Positions 1 to 7,354 of a DNA stretch of 64,000 bases are shown here, in pieces. Each line of letters begins with the position of its first letter. The stretch's first letter is position 1. The stretch lies in the NCBI GenBank assembly GCA_963778225.1, contig CAVZTR010000009.1, forward strand, positions 97,673-161,672. Reading direction: 5' to 3'. This DNA is from JAGVSR01 sp963778225. GTDB taxonomy: Bacteria; Pseudomonadota; Alphaproteobacteria; Rhizobiales; Hyphomicrobiaceae. The translations under genes were made by a program, and so were the position numbers. The notes below the pieces were generated by a model. The model saw only the letters and a list, made by a program, of their open reading frames with translations, did not search any database and had not been told where the DNA came from.

Positions 1-2311
1 ACCCCGCGTCGGCAATGAAGGCCGTGCGGATTTCGCGTCCTTCCTTCGTGCGAATTGGAATGTTCTGCAAGTTGGGATCGGACGACGAGAGCCGTCCCGT
101 TGTTGTTGCCGCCAGCGCGTAGCGCGTATGAATGCGCCCCGTCGTTGCCTGCACAAAATCCGGCAAGGCGTCGGTGTAGGTTGATCGCAGCTTCGTCAAT
201 TGACGCCACTGAAGCATCGTATCGATGAGGCGTCGTGCATCAGGCGGCAACTCTTCATTCTGCGCCAGATCATCGAGCAGGCCTGCCCGTGTCTCCCACT
301 GGCCGGTCTTGGTCTTTTTGCCGCCCGGAAGCTTCAATGTATCGAACAGAAACTCACCCAGCTGCTTTGGCGAACCTAGATTGAATTTGTGGCCTGCAAG
401 ATCATAGATCAGCGCCTCGTGCTCGGCAGCCCGCTGCGCGAACGCTCCCGAAAGCCGAGACAAGATCTCGCGGTCGACTTTGATTCCGTCCCGCTCCATC
501 GCCGCTATCACCGGAATGAGTGGACGCTCCAGTGTCTCGTATACCGTCGCCACCCGTTCCGCCGCCAGCCGTGGCTTCAGCAAACTCCACAAACGCAGCG
601 TCACGTCGGCACCTTCCGCCGCATACTCCGTTGCCTTGTCGATCGGCACACCGGCAAACGTCTTCGCGGACTTCTTCGCGCCCGCCGAATGCGCGAGCAC
701 GTCGTCCATCGAAAGACATAAATGTCCGAGATGCCTCTCCGCCAACTCGCTGAGGCCATGCCCGCCGCGGCCCGCGTCGAGCGCATACGACATCAGCATC
801 GTATCGTCGAATGGCGCGATCGTTATTCCATGCTGCGCCATGACCAGCGCGTCGAACTTCAAGTCGTGACCGATCTTCAGAGTGAACGGATCATTGAGCA
901 GCGGCTTCAGCCGTTCCAGCGCATCCCGCAGCGCGATTTGACCCGGAAGCTGCGCTGACTCACCAAAAAGATCTGCGCCTATCTTGCCATGCGCGATTGG
1001 CACGTAACACGCAACTCCGGCCGCGACAGCCATCGATACGCCGACCACCTCAGCCTGCATCGCATCAAGGCTCGTCGTCACCGCATCGAAGGCCACGCGA
1101 CCGGCCGACCGCGCCATCGCGACCCACGCCTCCAAGTCTTCCACCGTGGTGACTGTCTTGTACGCTGCCCGGTCGAACGCAATACCCCTGGCCGCGGTCC
1201 GCCCTGCCTCCACCCCACTTCGCGGTGTGCCAAGGCCCTCCGGCGGAGTAGCGGTCCCCATCGGCGACGGCGGCGCATGAGGCGCCTCGCCCGTTCCCTT
1301 CGGCTTCGCTTTTGCTATTGATGATCCAACGGAGGCTTCGAGCGGCGCCGGCGCCTCGACACCCAGCTTTTCCGCAATGCGGCGGGTCAGCGTGTTGAAC
1401 TCCATCACGCGCAAGAACCCGATGAGCGCGTCGGCGTTCACATCGCGAACGCCAAAACTCTCGACCGGAACTGCGTCGGGGACATTATTCATGAGCGTGA
1501 CGAGCTCACGTGATATGCGCGCCTGCTCCGCGAACTCGATCAACTTCTCTCGCCGTTTGGGCTGCTTGATCTCACCCGCTCTCGCCAGCAGGGTATCCAA
1601 ATCACCGTACTCGTTGATCAACTCCGCCGCGGTCTTCACTCCGATCCCGGGCACGCCGGGCACGTTGTCTGTCGAATCGCCCGCGAGCGACTGCACATCG
1701 ACAACCTTTTCCGGCGGGACGCCAAACTTCTCCAGGACCTCGTCGCGCCCGATTTTCTTCGCCTTCATGCCGTCCAGCATCACCACGCCGGGACGAATGA
1801 GCTGCATCAGATCCTTATCCGACGAGACGATTGTCACATCGCCGCCGCGATTAACGACATCCCGTGCGTAAGTCGCGATCAGATCGTCGGCCTCGTACCC
1901 ATCAAGCTCGATGCACGGCACGTTGAACGCCCGCACTGCGTCTCGGATCAGCGCAAATTGCGGCACGAGTTCATCAGGCGGCGGCGGCCGGTTCGCCTTG
2001 TACTTGTCGTAGATCTTGTTGCGAAACGTCTCGCGCCCAGCGTCGAAAATCACCGCAAGATGTGTCGGCGCCTCCGAAACCTTGCTCTCCTGAAGCAGCT
2101 TCCACAGCATCGTACAGAAGCCGTGTACCGCCCCGACAGGTAACCCGTCCGACGGGCGCGTGAGAGGCGGGAGCGCATGGAACGCGCGGAAAATAAAGCC
2201 CGACCCGTCGATCAGGTAGACATGGCTTCCTTTGACGATCGGGACAGGCTCGTTAGAGCCATCGGCGGTCGCAGGCGGGGCAGATCGGGGAAATGGCTGG
2301 GACGTGCTCAT
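1..2311 (-). CDS. polA: DNA polymerase I, N-terminal part (runs off the window start)
   Basis: Replication and repair polymerase that removes RNA primers and fills gaps. The visible part holds the 5'-3' exonuclease domain (start LIDGSGFIFRAFHALPPLT, then the VIFDAGRETFRNKIYDKYKANRP stretch and GDSTDNVPGVPGIGVKTA), a linker, the 3'-5' exonuclease domain, and the beginning of the polymerase domain up to LSSSDPNLQNIPIRT. The start ATG at 2311 gives MSTSQPFPRSAPP. The 3'-5' exonuclease domain looks inactive: the Exo I motif D-x-E reads FDAVTTSLD (E replaced by V), and the Exo III motif YAAEDAD reads YAAEGAD (D replaced by G), while the Exo II aspartate (KFD) is kept. The C-terminal half lies outside the window, so the polymerase active site was not checked. 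Confidence 0.97.
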   Translation of the reverse strand, partial: MSTSQPFPRSAPPATADGSNEPVPIVKGSHVYLIDGSGFIFRAFHALPPLTRPSDGLPVGAVHGFCTMLWKLLQESKVSEAPTHLAVIFDAGRETFRNKIYDKYKANRPPPPDELVPQFALIRDAVRAFNVPCIELDGYEADDLIATYARDVVNRGGDVTIVSSDKDLMQLIRPGVVMLDGMKAKKIGRDEVLEKFGVPPEKVVDVQSLAGDSTDNVPGVPGIGVKTAAELINEYGDLDTLLARAGEIKQPKRREKLIEFAEQARISRELVTLMNNVPDAVPVESFGVRDVNADALIGFLRVMEFNTLTRRIAEKLGVEAPAPLEASVGSSIAKAKPKGTGEAPHAPPSPMGTATPPEGLGTPRSGVEAGRTAARGIAFDRAAYKTVTTVEDLEAWVAMARSAGRVAFDAVTTSLDAMQAEVVGVSMAVAAGVACYVPIAHGKIGADLFGESAQLPGQIALRDALERLKPLLNDPFTLKIGHDLKFDALVMAQHGITIAPFDDTMLMSYALDAGRGGHGLSELAERHLGHLCLSMDDVLAHSAGAKKSAKTFAGVPIDKATEYAAEGADVTLRLWSLLKPRLAAERVATVYETLERPLIPVIAAMERDGIKVDREILSRLSGAFAQRAAEHEALIYDLAGHKFNLGSPKQLGEFLFDTLKLPGGKKTKTGQWETRAGLLDDLAQNEELPPDARRLIDTMLQWRQLTKLRSTYTDALPDFVQATTGRIHTRYALAATTTGRLSSSDPNLQNIPIRTKEGREIRTAFIADAG

Positions 2312-2447
2312 CAAGCGCGGACTATAGGCAGAACGCCCTCCAGCGCTAGCCCTACCTTACCGCCGCTCGGCCCAAGCGCTCCAAAGCAGTATGGGCACCG
2401 CCGGGTCTCTCCAGCGGTGCCCATAAATCAGCAGCCGACCTTGGTTT

Positions 2448-2930
2448 TTAGGTCCTCAACTCGCTTTCAGCGCTTCTATCCCGCCCAGCTTCCCTCGGCC
2501 CCTGCCGGGATACAACCTTCTGGAGATACGTGCTGAACTCTTCCCGCTGTTCCGGACTGAGCGACTCCACGAGCGACTCATCGACTTTGGCAGCGATGGG
2601 CAGAGCGCGCTGAAGCACTTCCTTGCCTTCCGGCGTGATCCGGACGGCATACATGCGAGCATCCTGCCGTGTCCGGCGACGCGACAGCAGTCCACGCGAG
2701 ACCAGCCGGCGAACGATGTCCGCCAGGGTGGATCGATCAATCCCCGAAATTTCACACAGCGCCGTCTGGCTCGGATCTTCCAGGCCATCGACAACCGAAA
2801 GCACGACAAACTGGCGCGCGGTAATTCCTATTTCGCCGATCGAGCGGGCAAACAAATCTTCAGCCAACTGACCAGCGCGATGTAACAGGTGAGTTGTGCT
2901 CGTTGACACGAGATTGACAGGAGCGTTCAT
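2448..2930 (-). CDS. MarR family transcriptional regulator
   Basis: 160-residue winged-helix repressor-type protein. The MarR fold is visible as a helix with ITARQFVVLSVVDGL (about residues 36-50), a recognition region SQTALCEISGIDRSTLADIVRRLVSRGLL (54-82) and a basic wing RRRTRQDARMYAVRITPEG. Members of the family usually sense small aromatic or phenolic ligands; the ligand here is unknown. It is divergent from an AraC-type regulator (start 3149), with about 220 bases between the two start codons, so the two regulators probably share a promoter region. ATG at 2930 is used. Function beyond the family is not inferable. Confidence 0.9.
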   Translation of the reverse strand: MNAPVNLVSTSTTHLLHRAGQLAEDLFARSIGEIGITARQFVVLSVVDGLEDPSQTALCEISGIDRSTLADIVRRLVSRGLLSRRRTRQDARMYAVRITPEGKEVLQRALPIAAKVDESLVESLSPEQREEFSTYLQKVVSRQGPREAGRDRSAESELRT

Positions 2931-3148
2931 TTGAAACCTTTCCTCATAATCGCACTGTTTTTCAGCGAGTGGTTTTCTCCCAATGACTGCCGAGAATGTT
3001 CACTCGTTGCCGTGTGTGAGATTAGGACTTTGGATCATGAGCCGATTGACCCAGTGTTCTGCTTTTTGACCGGATGGTCAGAAGTGGGTGCATTATAAAA
3101 GCGCCAAGCCGGCAATTAGTTCCGCACCGAGTGTCTGAGAGCGGCAAA

Positions 3149-4213
3149 ATGTTAAGCAAGGGACCATACGTGAACCCCGCGATTTTGCATGGAATGGATA
3201 CATTCCTGCAAAAACAGGGGGTTCTGTACACTGACGTTCTAAAAGCAGCGCACGTGAGCCCCGAGACGCTTCTGAGTGAACACTCGGAAGTCCCGCTCGA
3301 AAAGATCGTCGCGATTTTCGATGCCGCCGCGTTGGCGACGAACTCACCATGTTTTGGAGCCCATTGGGCGGAAGCCTTCAACCCCGGCGAAACTGGTGCA
3401 TACGGATATCTTCTGCGGAATGCAGCGTCCGTCCGGGATGCCCTTAATGTCATCGTGCGCTACCTATCGCTCGTCATTCACCCGGTTACGATCGCGGTAA
3501 AAAACGATGGCGCGGTCACGACGCTGACTTGGCGCCTTGTGCCTCGGGTGCAGAGTCGCGCAATGCAATATCTTCTCTTCGCAACCGGTGCGACCGTCGC
3601 TCGTCTGCGCACCGCCGCCGGTGGCAGTTGGGACCCGGTCCACGTTGAATTGGCTTGCCCGGAACTTCCTTGCAAAGCTCTGTTGCATCGTGTGCTCGGT
3701 CCTTCGATTTCGTTTGCAGCGAAAGAAACCCGTCTCTTTATCGCTACGAACACGCTCGATCATCGCAACGCGACGGCCGATCCAAGGTTGTTCAGCCTTC
3801 TGCAGGACCTCGGCGAGCGAATGCTCCGTGAACGATGCACCGAGCAAGGATACCCGCACGTCATCAAGAAGATCATCTCTCGGCGGTTGGGCCACGGCGA
3901 CGTGACGCTCGAAACCATCGCCCTTGAGGACGGAACCTCCCCGCGGGCTCTGCAAGCGCGGCTAGCCGCGGAGGGAACCTCCTTTGAAGACTTGCTCCAG
4001 ACTACCCGCCGGCAACTGGCCGAAGACTATCTCCGTGACACGGATCTGCCTCTGAGCGAGATCGCTCTGTTGCTCGGCTTTTCGGAGCTGTCGGCTTTTT
4101 CCCGCGCCTGCCACCGCTGGTTCGAAGAACCGCCAAGCATACGGCGGCGGCACCTCCAGCAAACCCACCGCGACTTGACCGGCAGGTCCGCGCTGGCGAC
4201 GCCGAAAGCGTAA
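3149..4213 (+). CDS. AraC family transcriptional regulator with arabinose-binding-like N-terminal domain
   Basis: About 354 residues. The first 200 residues match the N-terminal domain seen in OruR/ArgR-like AraC regulators (YVNPAILHGMDTFLQKQGV, then GAYGYLLRNAASVRDALNVIVRYL). The C-terminal 100 residues contain two helix-turn-helix units, LETIALEDGTSPRALQARLA and LSEIALLLGFSELSAFSRA, followed by the usual WFEEPPSIRRR end. An in-frame start at 3074 would add 25 residues without resemblance to the family; 3149 is preferred because the protein then starts just before the conserved domain. It faces away from the MarR gene. The target genes are unknown. Confidence 0.88.
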   Translation: MLSKGPYVNPAILHGMDTFLQKQGVLYTDVLKAAHVSPETLLSEHSEVPLEKIVAIFDAAALATNSPCFGAHWAEAFNPGETGAYGYLLRNAASVRDALNVIVRYLSLVIHPVTIAVKNDGAVTTLTWRLVPRVQSRAMQYLLFATGATVARLRTAAGGSWDPVHVELACPELPCKALLHRVLGPSISFAAKETRLFIATNTLDHRNATADPRLFSLLQDLGERMLRERCTEQGYPHVIKKIISRRLGHGDVTLETIALEDGTSPRALQARLAAEGTSFEDLLQTTRRQLAEDYLRDTDLPLSEIALLLGFSELSAFSRACHRWFEEPPSIRRRHLQQTHRDLTGRSALATPKA

Positions 4214-4693
4214 TCAGGGCCGCCGCGCGTCAGGCACGCTGTCGGTCGAGGCAAAGTACGGCTTGATGTCGATCAGCGGCGTCCCGTCCACGCAATCGAT
4301 GTTGCGGATGGTCAATGATGTTCTCGCCACGGAGACGAGTTCCACAACAGACAAGCCGATCGGGTTGGGCCTCACCGGCGAGCGCAGCGCGAACACCCCG
4401 CGCGGACGAGGCGCATGGCTCGGCGCCTGGACGATCAGGTTTCGCGCCGACAGATCCAGCCAATAGAGCAGGATCAGGTGCGACATGAGTTCGATGCCCT
4501 CAAGCCCTTCGGCAAAGCGGGGGTCGAGGTCCACGGTCGCCAGCACGTCCCGCCGCGCCGCGCTGTTCTTGGGACAGGCGCCGGTCGTCTTCCACGGCGT
4601 ATGGATACGCCCGATGAAGTAGAGGGAGGCATCGAACCCTCCCGGGAGATCGATCGACCGTTCCCCAGGCCGGGGAGGACGCATGTCAGGCAT
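4214..4693 (-). CDS. TrmO/TsaA-like S-adenosylmethionine-dependent tRNA methyltransferase
   Basis: 159 residues of the UPF0066/TsaA beta-barrel family, whose characterised member TrmO methylates N6 of t6A37 in tRNA. Diagnostic stretches are IGRIHTPW, CPKNSAARRD, LSHLILLYWLD-like text (MSHLILLYWLDLSARN), the core SPVRPNPIGLSVVELV, and DGTPLIDIKPYF near the C-terminus. ATG at 4693 is chosen because GTGGAG lies seven bases upstream; a TTG at 4738 would extend the protein without a ribosome-binding site. It lies convergent with the AraC gene and is 113 bases from tRNA-Arg. The tRNA role is inferred from the family. Confidence 0.85.
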   Translation of the reverse strand: MPDMRPPRPGERSIDLPGGFDASLYFIGRIHTPWKTTGACPKNSAARRDVLATVDLDPRFAEGLEGIELMSHLILLYWLDLSARNLIVQAPSHAPRPRGVFALRSPVRPNPIGLSVVELVSVARTSLTIRNIDCVDGTPLIDIKPYFASTDSVPDARRP

Positions 4694-4806
4694 TTTGGCT
4701 CCACAGTGGTTCGACACCGGCCTCCCGTCACGCCGCAAGTTCGGGCATTTGCGGGCGGCACCCGAATGAGCTATCTAGCAGGTCCCGGCCGCCTCGGCGG
4801 CCGAAT

Positions 4807-4883
4807 GCACCCGTAGCTCAGTTGGATAGAGTGTTGGATTCCGAATCCAAAGGTCGCAGGTTCGAATCCTGCCGGGTGCGCCA
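4807..4883 (+). tRNA. tRNA-Arg (anticodon CCG)
   Basis: 77 bases including encoded CCA. The acceptor stem GCACCCG pairs with CGGGTGC, the anticodon stem TTGGA/TCCAA encloses the loop TTCCGAA giving anticodon CCG, and the T arm reads GCAGGTTCGAATCCTGC. It would read the CGG codon, which is one of the three arginine codons in the leader ORF upstream of argD. Confidence 0.97.
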
Positions 4884-5041
4884 TTTTTCATGACATCAGC
4901 CGCCGGGCTTTCGCAAAGTCAACGCCGATTCCTATTCGGGATGCGCCGCGAGTCACTTATGCATTTGAGGCGCGATTCGCCGAGGCAGCCATTCGGCTGT
5001 AGCTGCGCGTCGCGCTCCCAACCTGACGTGGAGACCCTTCG

Positions 5042-5233
5042 ATGCCCATGATCGAATTGAGCGATTCCGAGGTCGAAACGCTGATCTACGCCCTCGGCGT
5101 AGCGGCGGCGGATCTCAAGGAATCCATCGCCGATGCGACCCAGACGGCGGAAGACAAGCAGGAGTGGACCGAATACGTGGCCGAGATCGAGGAAGTGAGC
5201 GGCAAGCTCACCGTCCTCAGCGAAGCGGCCTAG
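5042..5233 (+). CDS. Small acidic hypothetical protein (63 aa)
   Basis: Strongly acidic, mostly helical 63-residue protein (MPMIELSDSEVETLIYALGV at the N-terminus). It has no cysteine, signal peptide or membrane segment, so a small cytosolic helical bundle is likely. It is supported as a gene by GGAG about 8 bases before ATG 5042, by the codon pattern of the surrounding genes, and by a strong intrinsic terminator 55 bases after the stop. I do not recognise the family. It stands alone between tRNA-Arg and the convergent SoxYZ-like gene. Confidence 0.75.
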   Translation: MPMIELSDSEVETLIYALGVAAADLKESIADATQTAEDKQEWTEYVAEIEEVSGKLTVLSEAA

Positions 5234-5288
5234 TACGAGCGGCGACTTCCATCCAGGACCGCCCACCGTCCGGCGCGCGTCTGAAATT

Positions 5289-5332
5289 AAGAACCGGCGA
5301 ATGCAATGACTGCATTTCGCTGGTTCTTTTTT
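5289..5332 (+). terminator. Intrinsic terminator after the 63-aa gene
   Basis: AAGAACC pairs with GGTTCTT, with a further GCGAATGCA/TGCATTTCGC stem inside it, followed by a run of T bases. Confidence 0.88.
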
Positions 5333-5353
5333 ATTCGGCGCCGAAGTGGGCTA

Positions 5354-6184
5354 TCAGCTCGCAGGCCCGATCGGGAACGTGCGAGAGAACACGGCGCCGC
5401 TCGTATCGCGCGCCGTCACCGTCATCTCTGTTGCGCCGTTGGTCGTGAAATCAAAGGCAAACTTGGGATTCTGCTTCATCGTGATGCTGCCGGACATGGT
5501 CAGCACTACGTCATCACCCTGTTTGACTTCGATCTGCTCCACCATCAGCAGAGGAACATAAAACAGCGTGATCTGGTCCAGCACCATCCCGGTGTGATTG
5601 GGATGGTTCAGTTCGAATTCAGCACGCTGGACCGCTTTGGACGACACGGCCTGCGGTCCTTGCAGCGCAAGCGTCATCTTGCCCATATTCGCTGCGATCT
5701 CCTCCGGCGAACCCTGCGGAGGCGCCGAACACGAAGCTTGTCCGCCGGCAAACTTCACAAGCTGTTCCACCATGAAGAGTTCGCCCGAAGCCGACTCGAC
5801 GACGACGCGGACGTCGGACTGCTGGTTGAGACGAATGTACGTCGTAAGCGCCACGTGATCTCGCGCACCTCCGACCTGAAAGACGGCTGCAACCGGCGAA
5901 GGGTTCTCATCCACGATGAATGAGACGGACTTGATCGCCTGCCCCTTCGGCAGATGCACGTCCGCTGCAAGAGGGACCGCCATCACATCATCCGGCCGGT
6001 ACGGTGCGCTGAACTTGATTACCGCCGACCCGTCAAGGAGCGCCCGCGATCCGTAGACCTCCGCTTTGATCCCATCCCACGCCGGACCAGCGAAGGCTGC
6101 GCTCGATCCCAGGACCCCCGCTGTAAACGCGGCAAGCGCAGCGGCGGCATGGCATGCACTGACGACCCGTGCGCTCAGGCGCAT
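5354..6184 (-). CDS. Fused SoxYZ-like sulfur carrier, quinoprotein-dehydrogenase-associated type
   Basis: 276 residues with a signal peptide ending near SSAAFAG (residue 33). The first half is SoxY-like and ends in FAGGQASCSAPP, which replaces the GGCGG carrier tail of true SoxY but keeps one cysteine. The second half is SoxZ-like (AEFELNHPNHTGMVLD, then FDFTTNGATEMTVTARDTSG). This fused form is known as a family found beside PQQ-dependent dehydrogenases in methylotrophs and relatives. No quinoprotein dehydrogenase, soxX, soxA, soxB or soxCD gene is in the window, so the partner must be elsewhere. Periplasmic location is predicted; the bound substrate is unknown. Confidence 0.82.
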   Translation of the reverse strand: MRLSARVVSACHAAAALAAFTAGVLGSSAAFAGPAWDGIKAEVYGSRALLDGSAVIKFSAPYRPDDVMAVPLAADVHLPKGQAIKSVSFIVDENPSPVAAVFQVGGARDHVALTTYIRLNQQSDVRVVVESASGELFMVEQLVKFAGGQASCSAPPQGSPEEIAANMGKMTLALQGPQAVSSKAVQRAEFELNHPNHTGMVLDQITLFYVPLLMVEQIEVKQGDDVVLTMSGSITMKQNPKFAFDFTTNGATEMTVTARDTSGAVFSRTFPIGPAS

Positions 6185-6281
6185 ATTGTCCTCGCGGAAT
6201 TTGGATGAGCAGAATTCTTCCTGGCAGAATCCCTCGCGCCGCGCCGTCTGTCAACGCGGAGCCGGCAGCATATTCAACCGA

Positions 6282-7001
6282 TCAACGAAGCCCTGCCGAG
6301 CGCCACCCAGCATTTTGAGCTTCCGCTTCACTGCAAAACCAGCGCTCGCCCCGCTCGGGGTCCACCTTGACCCGCCCATACCAGGGGCTCCAGGGCATGT
6401 GATAGATCTGGCCATTTTCCGTAATGTTGCCCTTGATGGCGCAGCCCTGAGGCGCATCTCCCTCCGCGACTTTCCAGCGATTTTGCCTGTAAATCCAAGC
6501 CGGTTCAGCTTCGCCCTGCCAAATGCCGGCAGCGGCCGCCTTGGCCTCGGCTTCCTGCTTCACATACCGTTCCGAATACTTGACGAACGCCCACGCGTAC
6601 CCGCGCCGTACGAGTTCGGCATTGATTTCCACGCCTTCAACCGAGCAGACGCCGAGAACACGGTCATATTTATCCGTGCCCTCGTCGCGACACGTGACCC
6701 GGCGCGTGCCGACCAATTGAGCAAGTGCATCCGCCGCCGCCCGTCCGCAGGACCATTCCCCGCCATTTGCGCGGCGGCACACCTGCGCCGTTTCCGGAGC
6801 GTCGATTCCCTCGAGGCGAACGCGTTTTCCATCGATATCGATGGTGTCACCGTCGATCACGGACGCGGTGCCGGCGAGTTCGGACTGGCCGAACCAGGTG
6901 AGAGCGTCGGCATGCGACGCCAGAGCCAAGGAAACAGCAACGCCACCCAGCGCAAACGCCACCGGCCGACGAAGAGACAATCGATAACTAGATTCATCCA
7001 T
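6282..7001 (-). CDS. Secreted thermonuclease (SNase) family protein with cysteine-rich tail
   Basis: 239 residues. An N-terminal hydrophobic segment (about 13-33) ending ASHADA acts as a signal peptide or anchor. The staphylococcal-nuclease core follows: VIDGDTIDIDGKRVRLEGIDAPE carries the metal-binding Asp, first catalytic Arg and the Glu, and DKYDRVLG carries the second Arg. Four cysteines in the core suggest disulfides in the periplasm. After about residue 165 comes an extra domain with GCAIKGNI, IYHMPWSPWY and GERWFCSEAEAQNAGWR, a tail commonly attached to alphaproteobacterial SNase proteins. Probably a periplasmic or surface nuclease; the substrate is inferred from the family only. Confidence 0.88.
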   Translation of the reverse strand: MDESSYRLSLRRPVAFALGGVAVSLALASHADALTWFGQSELAGTASVIDGDTIDIDGKRVRLEGIDAPETAQVCRRANGGEWSCGRAAADALAQLVGTRRVTCRDEGTDKYDRVLGVCSVEGVEINAELVRRGYAWAFVKYSERYVKQEAEAKAAAAGIWQGEAEPAWIYRQNRWKVAEGDAPQGCAIKGNITENGQIYHMPWSPWYGRVKVDPERGERWFCSEAEAQNAGWRSAGLR

Positions 7002-7354
7002 AGGTTGAATCTAGGAGATTCGATCGCCGATTTCAGGGCCCCCGAATGGCGCGATTGTGGATGACTTTGCTTTACCGCGCTGACTCCACGAGACGAATCC
7101 CGTCCCACCCCGCTCCATCCCAACCTCAGCTTCCGGTTGCATATGAATCTTGCCAGTCAGGTGGGCGGGCGGGACGCGCGAACACATTCGTGCCCGCTGC
7201 CGACTTTAGGCTCATGACCGGAGCAAAGGGGTGCATGCGCGTTGCCCGCGGCGCTAAATCTCTTGCTCCAAGAAACTCATAGCCCCAAGTCTGGCAGCAA
7301 CGATGCTTTCGAATTTTGATCGCGCCGCACCACCGCGCGTCCGTCGAGGCCCTC
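7002..7354. other. Intergenic region between the divergent SNase and AsmA genes (353 bases)
   Basis: I see no gene, tRNA or strong hairpin here. It must hold the two divergent promoters. Short open frames present on both strands have no ribosome-binding site and no recognisable product. Confidence 0.6.

Noticed and set aside
4807..4883. tRNA-Arg as an integration site
   Set aside because: No integrase, no direct repeat of the tRNA 3' end and no change in gene content was seen around it.
6066..7064. 332-residue plus-strand open frame
   Set aside because: It is antisense to the SNase gene and the end of the SoxYZ-like gene; no ribosome-binding site or family likeness.
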